Notes: a model not told the origin generated them from the letters alone. Positions 8,609-17,752 are shown, numbered from the stretch's first letter. The stretch: DNA of 64,000 bases from Fenollaria sporofastidiosus (GCF_943169635.2 NZ_OW968186.1:930001-994000), one strand, 5' to 3'. Program-made: numbers and translations.

Positions 8609-8623
8609 ATGCTCACAGTAAAA
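8603..8623 (+). repeat. Right copy of the 21-nt direct repeat
   Basis: Six T, then ATGCTCACAGTAAAA; one mismatch (C for T) to the copy at 4290-4310. Both copies begin inside a terminator T tract. Confidence 0.65.
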
Positions 8624-8656
8624 GTATTATTAGCGAGGCATGTACTTAGGAGCTTG

Positions 8657-8789
8657 CTATGTATAAGTAAGTCAACTATATATAAGCAAGCGTACTATAC
8701 ATATGTGAGTCTACTTTATAGTATGGAGCCTCTCATATATAAGTAGCTTTCATATATATTAGCAAGCTTCTCTCTATATACAAAGCGTT
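8657..8789. repeat. Degenerate tandem repeat, 19-bp period, about 7 units
   Basis: Units start at 8657, 8676, 8695, 8714, 8733, 8752 and 8771. The first three read CTATGTATAAGTAAGTCAA, CTATATATAAGCAAGCGTA and CTATACATATGTGAGTCTA; later ones drift but keep the ATATA(T/A)AAG(N)AAGC core (for example ATATATATTAGCAAGCTTC). A poorer partial unit precedes 8657. The 8540-8903 gap holds this array, the terminator, the direct repeat and a promoter, and no gene. Confidence 0.6.
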
Positions 8790-8856
8790 ATATCTATTCA
8801 CCAAAATGCTCTAGAAATTATACTTAAACTCGCTTACTTTTTATGAATATTTCTTA

Positions 8857-8886
8857 TTGATAATTAAGTTTCATATGTGATATAAT
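8857..8886 (+). promoter_or_regulatory. Promoter of the long tldD-serS operon
   Basis: TTGATA (8857-8862), 18-nt spacer, extended TGTGA-TATAAT with -10 at 8881-8886. The start codon at 8904 is only about 11 nt from the predicted transcription start, with the AGAGGTG ribosome site at the very 5' end of the mRNA. Confidence 0.75.
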
Positions 8887-8903
8887 GTTTAAGAGGTGTA
8901 AGT

Positions 8904-9089
8904 ATGAACGGAAAATATTTAATTAAAGCAGCTTTTATTATTTTGATAGCATTTACTGTTGCTAATTTATTTTACAAGCCTATACAAGAGTACACTGTAT
9001 ATGCTTTGTTACTTGTCGACTTACTTTTAATTGTGGGCTTATCTACAAGTAAGCCTGAAAGAAAGGAAAAGAAGACTGATGAAAAATAA
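8904..9089 (+). CDS. Small two-helix membrane protein
   Basis: 61 residues with two hydrophobic segments (about 5-24 and 32-49, ALLLVDLLLIVGL) and a charged C-terminal tail (KPERKEKKTDEK). No family recognised. A good ribosome site (AGAGGTG) and promoter stand directly upstream, and the gene overlaps the tldD start by 11 nt, so it is probably real and translated with the operon. It could be a small regulator or simply a leader ORF coupling translation of tldD. Confidence 0.6.
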   Translation: MNGKYLIKAAFIILIAFTVANLFYKPIQEYTVYALLLVDLLLIVGLSTSKPERKEKKTDEK

Positions 9090-10503
9090 ATTATCACAAT
9101 TCTTAATAGATGCAAAGGAATGCCTTGCAAAGACGGTTGACCTGCTTAGCGAGGACTTTGCTTATGTATCGATACTTGCTACTGATACTGACTCTACTAA
9201 TTATATGGTATCAAAAAGTATAACACGTGTAGGCGAAGGCATGGACAGCGAGAGAGGCTTTGTTGCGCGTGTATTTAATAATGATTATTATGGTGAAGTA
9301 TCTTTTGATAAGCTTCAAAGCCCAGAAGAACTTTACGAGATGATAAAAAAAGAAATTACTGAAAATTACAGATTTTATAAGAAGAATAATTTCTCTATGA
9401 GAAAATATTCTTTAATTGATGAGGAAGAATTTGTAAAGGATTTTTCATCTGATTTAGAGATTTCTCTTGATGAGATGAGTGTTCAAGAGAAGATAAATTA
9501 TTTAACAGACATAAAGGATAAGATGCTTAAAGAGTCTGATCTTGTTGTTTCTGCGAGAGCCATGTACATAGAAACTGAAGTTAGAAAGCTTTTTGTTTCT
9601 AAAAAGATGTGTTTAAATCAAGCATATACCTTTACTAGCGTCATGGCTGAGGCTGACGTTCAAAAGGATGATGACTTCAGATATGATTACAAGGGTGTAA
9701 GTAGACTAGGCGGCTTGGAAGTACTTAAGGAGCTTGATAATATTTATAAAGAAGTTGTTCATAATGCGATCGAACTTCTTGGCTCAGAACTTGTTAAACC
9801 TGGTTACTATGATTTGATTAGTGCGCCAGACATTAGCGGCCTACTTGCTCACGAAGCTTTTGGTCACGGAGTAGAGATGGATATGTTTGTTAAAGACAGA
9901 GCATTGGCAAAGGATTATGTCAATAAAAGAGTGGCAAGCGACATAACTACAATGCATGACGGCGGCACAGCTATTGACGAATGCTCAAGCTACAGCTTTG
10001 ACGACGAAGGCACTTTAGCGTCTGACACTGTAATTATTGAAAATGGTATACTTAGAAGAGGTATGGCTGATAAACTATCTGCAATGTCTTTAGGCGTTAA
10101 GCCAACTGGCAATGGTAAGAGAGAATCTTTTAGAAGAAAGGCTTATACAAGAATGACAAATACTTTCTTTGAAGGTGGCAATGACAGCGTTGATGACATG
10201 ATTAAGTCGATTGACTACGGATTTTTACTTGACGGCATGAACAATGGCATGGAAGACCCTAAGAACTGGGGTATTCAATGCACTGCAATGAAGGCGAGAG
10301 AGATAAAGGACGGTAAATTAACCGGAAAAGTATTTAGCCCAGCAACACTAACAGGCTATGTGCCTGATGTGCTTGAGTCTATATCCATGGTTTCTGGCGA
10401 AATCGAAATGAATGGCGCTGGTTACTGCGGCAAAGGTTATAAGGAATGGGTCAAGACTTCTACTGGTGGCAGCTACTTAAAATTTAAGGGGAGATTAAGC
10501 TAA
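9079..10503 (+). CDS. tldD: TldD-type metalloprotease subunit
   Basis: Catalytic subunit of the TldD/TldE zinc protease, which degrades unfolded or modified peptides such as RiPP leader peptides. The 474-residue protein carries the TldD signature LLAHEAFGHGVEMD, with HExxxH at about residues 258-263 giving the metal ligands, and conserved C-terminal segments (SPATLTGYVPDVLESI...). The start at 9079 (MKNKLSQF) is chosen over an upstream ATG inside the small membrane-protein gene. The TldE gene follows with a one-base TAATG overlap, as expected for the heterodimer. No RiPP precursor or modification enzyme was found in the window, so the natural substrate is open. Confidence 0.93.
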   Translation: MKNKLSQFLIDAKECLAKTVDLLSEDFAYVSILATDTDSTNYMVSKSITRVGEGMDSERGFVARVFNNDYYGEVSFDKLQSPEELYEMIKKEITENYRFYKKNNFSMRKYSLIDEEEFVKDFSSDLEISLDEMSVQEKINYLTDIKDKMLKESDLVVSARAMYIETEVRKLFVSKKMCLNQAYTFTSVMAEADVQKDDDFRYDYKGVSRLGGLEVLKELDNIYKEVVHNAIELLGSELVKPGYYDLISAPDISGLLAHEAFGHGVEMDMFVKDRALAKDYVNKRVASDITTMHDGGTAIDECSSYSFDDEGTLASDTVIIENGILRRGMADKLSAMSLGVKPTGNGKRESFRRKAYTRMTNTFFEGGNDSVDDMIKSIDYGFLLDGMNNGMEDPKNWGIQCTAMKAREIKDGKLTGKVFSPATLTGYVPDVLESISMVSGEIEMNGAGYCGKGYKEWVKTSTGGSYLKFKGRLS

Positions 10504-11783
10504 TGGATAGAATTAAACATATTATTGATATAATAAAAGAAAATAAAGAAATCTCTGATTTTAAGTTAATTAGAAAGAAAACATCCAGCAAGGAGCTTTT
10601 CTTAATAAGAGATCAGGTAGATATGGACAGAAGCGTTGAGACTGATGACGTGAACGTGACTATATATGCTGACACTGAGGAGGGTGACAAAAAATTTAGA
10701 GGCGACTCTTTATTTAACACAGCTCCATTGGATAGTGAAGAAGAAATTTCAAGAAAAGTGTCTCTTGCGTATGAAAGAGCAAAGTTTATTAAGAACAAGT
10801 ACTTTCCTTTAGCTGAAGGAACTGAATTAGTAGATGAAAAAGCATATATAGATGAGCTTGAGACTATAAAAAAGGTAAAGGACATAGTTTACAAGGACTA
10901 TGGAACAAAATCTAAGATTAACTCATGCGAAATCTTTGTTAATAATATTGAGGAAAATCTCGTAAACTCAAAGGGCTGCGACTGCAAGTCTAAAAAGAGC
11001 GAGATAATCGTTGAATCAATTGCTGATGCTGTTGGTGAAGCAGGCTCAATCGAAGTTTATAGAATGTTTACGTTTTCAAAGCTAAATGAAAAAGAATTTG
11101 AAGAGAATATATATGAAGAGCTTAAAGAGGCAGAGGACAGAGCTATGTCAAAGCCAGCTGAACCTATAGAAGCGGTTGATGTTATCATCACCGGTCTAGA
11201 TGTTCCAGCCTTCTTTAACTTTTATGATTATCAAGCAAGTGGCTCTACTCATTATATGAAGCTAAATAAATTAAAATTAAATGAAGAGGCTCATAAAGGT
11301 GCTAAGGGTGATCTTGTAAATATAACTTTAAAGCCTGAGATTGAAGGCTCTGTGCACAATAGCAAGTATGATAGCGACGGTGTTAAGCTAAAAGAAACAC
11401 AAATATTTAAGGACGGCAAGATGATAAATTTATCAGCTGGTCAAAGATTTGCGTCATACATGGGCATTGAGGCTACAGGTAATTTAGTAAATATCGAAGT
11501 AGCTCCTGGATCTATCTCAATTGATGAGATGAGAAAGACTAGACACCTTGAGATAAAGAGTTTCTCAAGCTTCCAAGCAGATGCATCCATCGGTATATTT
11601 GGCGGCGAGTTTAGGCTTGCTAAGTACTTTGACGGTAAAGAAACAAAGATTATTAACAACGGTGCTTTTTCTGCTAATATCATGGAAAAAGGATTAGATA
11701 TGTATTTTTCTAAAGAGATGATTCATATAGATAATTACTATGGACCAAAATATATTTTAATTAAGGATGTGAACATAGGATAA
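10503..11783 (+). CDS. tldE: TldE/PmbA-type protease partner subunit
   Basis: 426-residue PmbA/TldE family protein that pairs with TldD. It lacks the HExxxH motif, as is normal for the non-catalytic partner, and keeps the family C-terminal region (FSSFQADASIGIFGGEFRLAKYF). It overlaps tldD at its start and pyrE at its end by one base each (TAATG at both junctions), indicating tight translational coupling. Confidence 0.9.
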   Translation: MDRIKHIIDIIKENKEISDFKLIRKKTSSKELFLIRDQVDMDRSVETDDVNVTIYADTEEGDKKFRGDSLFNTAPLDSEEEISRKVSLAYERAKFIKNKYFPLAEGTELVDEKAYIDELETIKKVKDIVYKDYGTKSKINSCEIFVNNIEENLVNSKGCDCKSKKSEIIVESIADAVGEAGSIEVYRMFTFSKLNEKEFEENIYEELKEAEDRAMSKPAEPIEAVDVIITGLDVPAFFNFYDYQASGSTHYMKLNKLKLNEEAHKGAKGDLVNITLKPEIEGSVHNSKYDSDGVKLKETQIFKDGKMINLSAGQRFASYMGIEATGNLVNIEVAPGSISIDEMRKTRHLEIKSFSSFQADASIGIFGGEFRLAKYFDGKETKIINNGAFSANIMEKGLDMYFSKEMIHIDNYYGPKYILIKDVNIG

Positions 11784-12451
11784 TGTCATACAAAGAAGAT
11801 TTTATACATTTAATGCTTAAATCGGATGTTTTAAAGTTTGGCGAGTTCAAGACTAAGTCTGGAAGGATGAGTCCATACTTTATTAACACTGGATTTTTCA
11901 ATAACTCTGAGGAGATAGCCAAGCTTGGCGACTTTTATGCCAAGGCTTACATGGACAATATTAAACTAGATAAGCCTTTACTATTTGGACCTGCATACAA
12001 GGGTATACCTCTTGTTGTTTCTTGCGCTGTAAGTCTTTACAAGAACTATGGCATAGAGATCGGCTACTCATTTAACAGAAAAGAGGCCAAGGACCACGGT
12101 GAAAAAGGTATTTTCGTTGGAGAGACTCCAAATGCTGACTCGGATGTAGTCATCATTGAGGACGTAATCACTGCAGGAACTGCTGTTAGGGAGTCCATCG
12201 ACATACTTAAGCACTATGACGCAAAAGTTAAGGCTCTAATCATCTCTGTTAATAGGATGGAGAGAGGTACTGGCGATAAGTCTGCTATACATGAGCTTGA
12301 AGATGATTATGGTGTTAAGGTTTATTCGATACTTGATATAAAATTTATTGCTGACTACTTAAGAAATAAAGAAGTAGATGGCAAGGTATATATAGATGAA
12401 GAGATGTATGCAAAGATAATGAAGCATCTCGATACTTATAAGGAAAGATAA
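11783..12451 (+). CDS. pyrE: Orotate phosphoribosyltransferase
   Basis: Makes OMP from orotate and PRPP in UMP synthesis. 222 residues; the PRPP-binding loop DVVIIEDVITAGTA lies at 121-134, with conserved FGPAYKGIPL at about 68-77 and basic residues KEAKDHGEKG (100-109) typical of PyrE. It is the only pyrimidine gene in the window and sits between tldE and a YybS-like gene, overlapping each by one base, an unusual position away from a pyr operon. No PyrR-type attenuator was seen upstream. Confidence 0.95.
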   Translation: MSYKEDFIHLMLKSDVLKFGEFKTKSGRMSPYFINTGFFNNSEEIAKLGDFYAKAYMDNIKLDKPLLFGPAYKGIPLVVSCAVSLYKNYGIEIGYSFNRKEAKDHGEKGIFVGETPNADSDVVIIEDVITAGTAVRESIDILKHYDAKVKALIISVNRMERGTGDKSAIHELEDDYGVKVYSILDIKFIADYLRNKEVDGKVYIDEEMYAKIMKHLDTYKER

Positions 12452-13350
12452 TGCAAATAGAAAATAAAAATCTTGAGATAGCTATAACGTTTGTGGCATT
12501 GACACTAACTATGCTTGTAACTAGGTACTTGGGCATTTTCGCAATGCCGTTCGTGCTTGGTGCTTACTTAATTAACTCAATTGCAAACAAAGATTACAGC
12601 TCGCTTTACTTATATGTAGCGTCTCTTGGTATATTGGCAATATTTCTAGAGCCTACGTTTATAATTGAGAAGGCCATGCTTGGCATACCTTTCTTGCTTG
12701 TGGCTGTGACTTTAATAAAAAGAAAACTTAGAGGGGACAAGCTAGTCATCGTTATGACTTTTACTTTTGTCGTTTCTATCATAGCTTATCTTGCGCTGCT
12801 AAGGGAGTTTTTTGATATAAACTTTGTGGAAATCTTTAACGCGAGCATTGACAGGCAGGTAGAGATGATCAAGTCTTTAGAAGGCGAGTTTGTTTTCGAT
12901 AAAGATATGGTAACACTAGCTTACCAAGAGTTTAAACGCTACCTAGCGAGTATGGTGTTCTTCCTTTCTTTTGTAGTATCTTTCATAGCACTAAAGCTAC
13001 CGCATTATATAGTTAGAAAAAGGGGCGACATCAACTTGAGCGAACCATTCATAGAGGCTCTAAAGCTAAATAAGTCGGCATTTTATTCTATGCTTGCTAT
13101 ATTATTAGTTTTTATGATGACGGACTTAGGACTTAATCAGCTTATTGTAGACAATATATCCTTTATGATATTTATCACTCTTGCAATTCAAGGTTTGTCA
13201 TTTACAATGTTCGTCTTAAAGATACGCTATAAAAAGAAGATGGTGGCAAATTTTTACTTTGCATTTTCAATAATCTTTTTAGGATTTATGTTTTTTGTAA
13301 ATATTATATTTGGCTTTATAGACGGAGCTACAAAGATAAGGGGTGCATAA
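12451..13350 (+). CDS. YybS-like (DUF2232) membrane protein
   Basis: 299-residue polytopic membrane protein with about seven to eight hydrophobic segments. Its position directly before gdpP, rplI and dnaB matches the yybS gene of Bacillus and relatives, and its length and hydrophobic layout fit DUF2232. Biochemical role unknown. The gene ends near 13350, at the point where the gdpP ribosome site (AAGGGGTG) begins. Confidence 0.75.
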   Translation: MQIENKNLEIAITFVALTLTMLVTRYLGIFAMPFVLGAYLINSIANKDYSSLYLYVASLGILAIFLEPTFIIEKAMLGIPFLLVAVTLIKRKLRGDKLVIVMTFTFVVSIIAYLALLREFFDINFVEIFNASIDRQVEMIKSLEGEFVFDKDMVTLAYQEFKRYLASMVFFLSFVVSFIALKLPHYIVRKRGDINLSEPFIEALKLNKSAFYSMLAILLVFMMTDLGLNQLIVDNISFMIFITLAIQGLSFTMFVLKIRYKKKMVANFYFAFSIIFLGFMFFVNIIFGFIDGATKIRGA

Positions 13351-13351
13351 A

Positions 13352-15385
13352 ATGCTTAAAAAAATTGAAGCATATATAAAAGAAAACTTAATAGAAGTAA
13401 TTTTTGAGCTTGTCTTAGTCATGTTACTAATGATACTAAATATCATCATTGGCTTTATAGCGCTTGTTGTCTTTGTATCAATGCATCTTAGCTTCTTACA
13501 AAACTTTGAAGATCAAACAACGCTTAGACAAAGAAATTATGAGAACATCGAAGAGACCATCGACTCATTGACAAAGCAAGCTGTATTTAAGATGCCATTT
13601 CCTATGGTTATAATTAATCAAGATGGGGAGATTAACTGGTATAACAGCAAGTTTATAAAGATGCTTGAGATTGAAGATGAGCCTGAAAACAATATACTTG
13701 ATGCGATATCATCTCTTAATCTTAACGAGATAATAAGTGCAGGAGATGATCCACTAAAGATATTATACAGGGATAAGTACTATCAAGTCTATGTAAACAA
13801 GGTTAAGGCGAAAGACAGCAAGGAAAGAGAAATGCTTCTTCTTTACTGGATAGACAGAACTGACCTTAAAGAAGCAAAGGATAGCATAGAGAAGGAAAAG
13901 ATGGCTACCATACTTGTATATATAGACAACCTTGACGAGGTTAAAAGCAGTGTTGAAGATGGTGTTAAAGCGACTATAGCAGGTAATGTTGAAACAGAAA
14001 TTATTAACTACTTCAACGCGTTCGAAGCAAGTGTAAGAAAGTATGATGACGATAGATTTTTAATCATTGCTAATAACGAAAACTTGCAAAAGATGATACA
14101 AAAGAAGTTTGATATACTAGATAGAGTTCGTGATCTTAAGGTGCAAAGCATCATACCACTAACACTATCCATCGCTGCGACTCTTGATGGCGAGACACCA
14201 CTTAAGCAGTACGAGATTGCAAGGAGCACTATGGACATAGCCTTAGGTAGAGGCGGTGACCAAGCTGTTCTTAGAAAGGGCCACAACTACGAGTACTTTG
14301 GCGGCAAGTCAAAGGCTGTTGAGAAGACAACAAAGGTTAAGGCAAGAGTCGTTGGGGGCGCACTAAGGTCCTTAATTGACGATGCATCTAACGTTGTTAT
14401 CATGCCACACAAGAATGCTGACATGGACGCTATAGGCTCGGCTATAGGTGTAGTGAAGCTTGTTAGGATGAGAAAAAAGACTGCCTACATCGCGCTTAAC
14501 TCTGTTAATATGAGTATAAGAAACATCATGGCAAGACTTAAAGAAGAAGAGAGTCTAAAGGGTGTAGTGAAGAGTGAGGACGAACTTAACTCTCTAATCG
14601 ATAGCAAGACTTTGCTTATAGTTGTCGACCATCATAAGAAGTCCATCTCAGAGGCACCGGACTTGGTTGATAAGATCAATGACAGAGTTGTAATTGACCA
14701 CCACAGAAGAAGTGGGGAGTTTATAGAGTCGACTGAGCTAGTCTTCTTAGAGCCATATGCATCATCGACTGCAGAGCTTGTAACAGAATTGTTCACATAT
14801 ATGACCGACAATGTAGTGCTTAGCAAGTTCGAAGCGGAAGCATTGCTTGCCGGTATAACTGTTGACACTAAGAACTTCACTGTGCAAACTGGTGTAAGAA
14901 CATTCGAAGCGGCATCTATGCTTAGAAGATTTGGTGCTGACCCTGAAGTTGTTAAGAAGTACTTCAAAGAAGATTACGAAGTTATTAAAAACAGAGCGGA
15001 CATAGTTAGACACTCTGAGATATATATGAACGACACTGTCATAGGTATACTTGAAGACAAGGTGGATAACTCCATACTTATTGCGGCACAAGCTGCTGAT
15101 GAGATGCTAAGCATCAACGGAATGAAGGCATCCTTCGTTGCTGTCAAGATATCTAACAACGAAACACACGTGTCAGCAAGATCACTTGGAGAGATTAGTG
15201 TTCAGCTAATTATGGAAAAGCTTGGCGGTGGAGGTCACTTGAACCAAGCAGCAACTAGGATAGACTTGTCTGTTGACTTAGCTGTTGAAGAGCTAAAGAG
15301 AAAGATTAAAGAATATAAAGATGAAGAAAAAGAATCAAAGAAAGAATCAAAGAAAGAATCAAAGAAAGAAGAAGGTGTTAAATAA
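13352..15385 (+). CDS. gdpP: Cyclic-di-AMP phosphodiesterase GdpP
   Basis: Membrane enzyme that cleaves c-di-AMP to pApA, setting osmotic and wall homeostasis. The 677 residues show two N-terminal membrane helices (about 12-48), a PAS domain (about 65-140), a degenerate GGDEF domain with RGGDQAV, and the DHH/DHHA1 catalytic unit (MPHKNADMDAIGSA, VVDHHKKS, VIDHHRRSGEF, GGGGHLNQAAT). The start at 13352 follows AAGGGGTG; an upstream GTG (13343) is less likely. The C-terminus ends in a lysine/serine repeat (ESKK x3). It shares one base with rplI, the classic arrangement. Confidence 0.95.
   Translation: MLKKIEAYIKENLIEVIFELVLVMLLMILNIIIGFIALVVFVSMHLSFLQNFEDQTTLRQRNYENIEETIDSLTKQAVFKMPFPMVIINQDGEINWYNSKFIKMLEIEDEPENNILDAISSLNLNEIISAGDDPLKILYRDKYYQVYVNKVKAKDSKEREMLLLYWIDRTDLKEAKDSIEKEKMATILVYIDNLDEVKSSVEDGVKATIAGNVETEIINYFNAFEASVRKYDDDRFLIIANNENLQKMIQKKFDILDRVRDLKVQSIIPLTLSIAATLDGETPLKQYEIARSTMDIALGRGGDQAVLRKGHNYEYFGGKSKAVEKTTKVKARVVGGALRSLIDDASNVVIMPHKNADMDAIGSAIGVVKLVRMRKKTAYIALNSVNMSIRNIMARLKEEESLKGVVKSEDELNSLIDSKTLLIVVDHHKKSISEAPDLVDKINDRVVIDHHRRSGEFIESTELVFLEPYASSTAELVTELFTYMTDNVVLSKFEAEALLAGITVDTKNFTVQTGVRTFEAASMLRRFGADPEVVKKYFKEDYEVIKNRADIVRHSEIYMNDTVIGILEDKVDNSILIAAQAADEMLSINGMKASFVAVKISNNETHVSARSLGEISVQLIMEKLGGGGHLNQAATRIDLSVDLAVEELKRKIKEYKDEEKESKKESKKESKKEEGVK
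15332..15367 (+). repeat. 12-nt tandem repeat in the gdpP 3' end
   Basis: Three copies of GAATCAAAGAAA encoding ESKK in the disordered C-terminal tail of GdpP. In-frame length polymorphism by slippage is likely. Confidence 0.8.
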
Positions 15386-15828
15386 TGAAAGTTATTCTTA
15401 TAGAAGATGTTAAAGGCCTAGGCAAGAAGGGCGAGATGGTTAATAGCAAGGACGGTTATGCAAGAAATTTCTTGTTCCCAAAAAAGCTTGCTTTAGAAGC
15501 AACAGAAGAGAACGTAAAGAAGTGGAAGGAAGAACAAGCTGAACTTAAAGCTAGGATAGAAAAAGAAACAAAGGAAGCAAACATTATCAAAGCTGACATA
15601 GAAAAGAAAGTTTTAAAGATGAAGGCTGAAGGCGGTGCAAGTGGCAAGCTATTCGGTGCAATCACATCGCAAGACATACAAAAGGCTTTGCTTGATGACT
15701 TCGGTCTTGAAATAGACAAAAGAAAGATAGAGATGAAGGAAAACATTAAACAAGCAGGTGTATATACTGTTGTTTTAAGATTATATCCACAAATCACAGC
15801 TAACTTAAGGGTTAATGTAAGCATATAA
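15385..15828 (+). CDS. rplI: 50S ribosomal protein bL9
   Basis: 147-residue bL9. The N-terminal domain (MKVILIEDVKGLGKKGE, then GYARNFLFPKKLA) is nearly canonical, followed by the long connecting helix (about 42-80) and the C-terminal domain with SGKLFGAITSQDI. Position between gdpP and dnaB is conserved in Bacillota. Confidence 0.98.
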   Translation: MKVILIEDVKGLGKKGEMVNSKDGYARNFLFPKKLALEATEENVKKWKEEQAELKARIEKETKEANIIKADIEKKVLKMKAEGGASGKLFGAITSQDIQKALLDDFGLEIDKRKIEMKENIKQAGVYTVVLRLYPQITANLRVNVSI

Positions 15829-15840
15829 CAGAGGAGTACT

Positions 15841-17172
15841 ATGGAAGTTTTAAGAGAATTACCTAACAACTTAATAGTTGAGCAGGAGGTTTTAGCTAAT
15901 GCTATGCAAAACAAAACTGCTGCTGTCAAAGCTATTGAAGGCTTAAATGAAGTCGACTTTTATAACGAACTTCACAGAAAGATCTTCAATTCTATTAGGA
16001 TGCTTTTCTCTTTAAACAAGCCCATAGACATATTGACAGTAACAGAGAACCTTGAAACAAATGAAGGTATAGATGCTGAGACGATAAAGTATATAGCAAG
16101 CATATATGCTAACAACGAAGGACTTAGTTCGAACCAAGACGCATATATAGACATACTTAAAGAGAAGTCTATACTTAGAAGTCTTGCAGAGTTCTCTGAT
16201 GAGATTAAGGCCTTGTCACTTGAGGATAAGTCGCCAGCAAAGAACGTGCTTGAAAAGGCAGAGAAGGAACTTTTTGAAATTTCTCAAGGTGGACTTAGAA
16301 ACTCTCTAACTGCACTTGACGTCATTATGAGCGACACTGTTCAAGCTATAATTAAGAGAGTGCAAGAGAAGGGCGAGCTTAGTGGTGTTACAACAGGCTT
16401 TACGGATTTAAACTCACTACTAGGTGGCTTCCAAAAGTCAGACCTAGTACTATTAGCTGCGAGACCTTCTATGGGTAAGACAGCACTTGCTGTTAACCTT
16501 GCAGTCAATGCAGCAAAGTCTGGCAAGAAGGTTGCAATGTTCTCACTTGAAATGAGCAAGCTTCAAATTGGTCAAAGAATACTTGCCTCCTTTGCGCAAA
16601 TGAACTTATCGAACTTATTCAAGGGTGAGCTTGAAGGTCAAGACATAGCAAACCTACTTACTGCTTCAAACGAACTAGCAAAATACAACTTGCATGTTGA
16701 TGACACGGCAGCCATATCATTAATAGAATTAAAAGCTAAGTTAAGACGTCTTAAGATGGAAGAGGGACTTGACTTAGTAGTTATTGACTACTTACAACTT
16801 ATGACGACTGGACAAAGAATTGAGAACAGAGTGCAAGAAATTTCTCAAATATCAAGAGGCCTTAAGGCTATAGCTAAGGAACTAGATGTACCAGTTCTTG
16901 CCTTGTCACAGCTATCGAGAGCTCTTGAGCAAAGACCGGACAAGAGACCAAAGCTTTCTGACCTTAGAGAGTCAGGTGCCATAGAGCAAGACGCGGACAT
17001 AGTTATGTTCCTATACAGAGACTACGTCTACAACAAGGAAACTGAAAATCCAAATCTAGCAGAAGTGATCGTTTCGAAACACAGAAACGGTCCTATTGGC
17101 GTGGTTAATTTAATCTGGAAGGACGAGTATACAAGGTTCTTCAACGTATCAAGCAAGGCGTATGAAAGCTAG
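15841..17172 (+). CDS. dnaB: Replicative DNA helicase
   Basis: Hexameric replication-fork helicase (called DnaC in Bacillus). 443 residues: N-terminal DnaB domain (about 1-110), then the RecA-like core with Walker A RPSMGKT (208-214), Walker B LVVIDYLQLM and the RESGAIEQDADIVMFLYR motif. Ribosome site GAGGAGT just upstream. Downstream genes encode DnaD-like and DnaI-like proteins, so the loader and helicase are in one transcript. Confidence 0.97.
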   Translation: MEVLRELPNNLIVEQEVLANAMQNKTAAVKAIEGLNEVDFYNELHRKIFNSIRMLFSLNKPIDILTVTENLETNEGIDAETIKYIASIYANNEGLSSNQDAYIDILKEKSILRSLAEFSDEIKALSLEDKSPAKNVLEKAEKELFEISQGGLRNSLTALDVIMSDTVQAIIKRVQEKGELSGVTTGFTDLNSLLGGFQKSDLVLLAARPSMGKTALAVNLAVNAAKSGKKVAMFSLEMSKLQIGQRILASFAQMNLSNLFKGELEGQDIANLLTASNELAKYNLHVDDTAAISLIELKAKLRRLKMEEGLDLVVIDYLQLMTTGQRIENRVQEISQISRGLKAIAKELDVPVLALSQLSRALEQRPDKRPKLSDLRESGAIEQDADIVMFLYRDYVYNKETENPNLAEVIVSKHRNGPIGVVNLIWKDEYTRFFNVSSKAYES

Positions 17173-17752
17173 TGAGTACTTAATAAAGCCTTTAGAGCTT
17201 GAAGACGTATATAAGTTTAAGTCTTGGCATAGGGGTAATTACTACCTACTTAATGACTACGACTTCATATATGAAGAGGACTGGGAGTTAAAGGCGTGGC
17301 TTAAGACTAAGAAGGGCATATTCAAACGCTACTTTGTGATATACTACGAAGGCGACGCCATCGCATACATTGGATTAAAAGAGATAAACATTATAAAGAA
17401 GAGTGCAGAGCTATCCATCGTTATGGATGTACGTTATCAAAACCGTGGACATGGCTATAAGATACTAATTGAATTTTTAAATTTTGCATTCACAGAGCTA
17501 AAACTCAAGAGAATTTGGCTCGATGTTAATGCCTTTAATGAAAGAGCAATTCACTTATATAAGAAGCTTGGCTTTACAAAGAAGGCGTACTACCTAGATA
17601 CATATAACATTCAAGATATTGATAAAAGTAGACAAGAGTACTTGGACAACAAGTGCGAGTTCGTACAAAACGGCAGAGAGCTTCTCTGCTATGTCTACAC
17701 ATATGAGATAAAGAGAGGTGAGTTTTTTGAGCTTCAAGCTAGAGAAAATTAA
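17162..17752 (+). CDS. GNAT family N-acetyltransferase
   Basis: 196-residue GNAT (RimJ/RimL-like) acetyltransferase. The acetyl-CoA binding stretch is RYQNRGHGYKIL (about 93-104), followed by IWLDVNAFNERAIHLYKKLGF, the standard C-terminal motif. It overlaps the 3' end of dnaB by 11 nt, so translation is coupled. The substrate (protein N-terminus, tRNA-linked or small amine) is unknown; its presence inside a replication operon may be only co-expression. Confidence 0.85.
   Translation: MKASEYLIKPLELEDVYKFKSWHRGNYYLLNDYDFIYEEDWELKAWLKTKKGIFKRYFVIYYEGDAIAYIGLKEINIIKKSAELSIVMDVRYQNRGHGYKILIEFLNFAFTELKLKRIWLDVNAFNERAIHLYKKLGFTKKAYYLDTYNIQDIDKSRQEYLDNKCEFVQNGRELLCYVYTYEIKRGEFFELQAREN

Noticed and set aside
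8657..8789. CRISPR array
   Set aside because: The 19-bp units are contiguous and degenerate, with no unique spacers and no cas genes.
17718..17726. GTG at 17718 as start of the DnaD-like gene
   Set aside because: The GTG lies inside the AGAGAGGTGAG ribosome site that serves the TTG at 17727.
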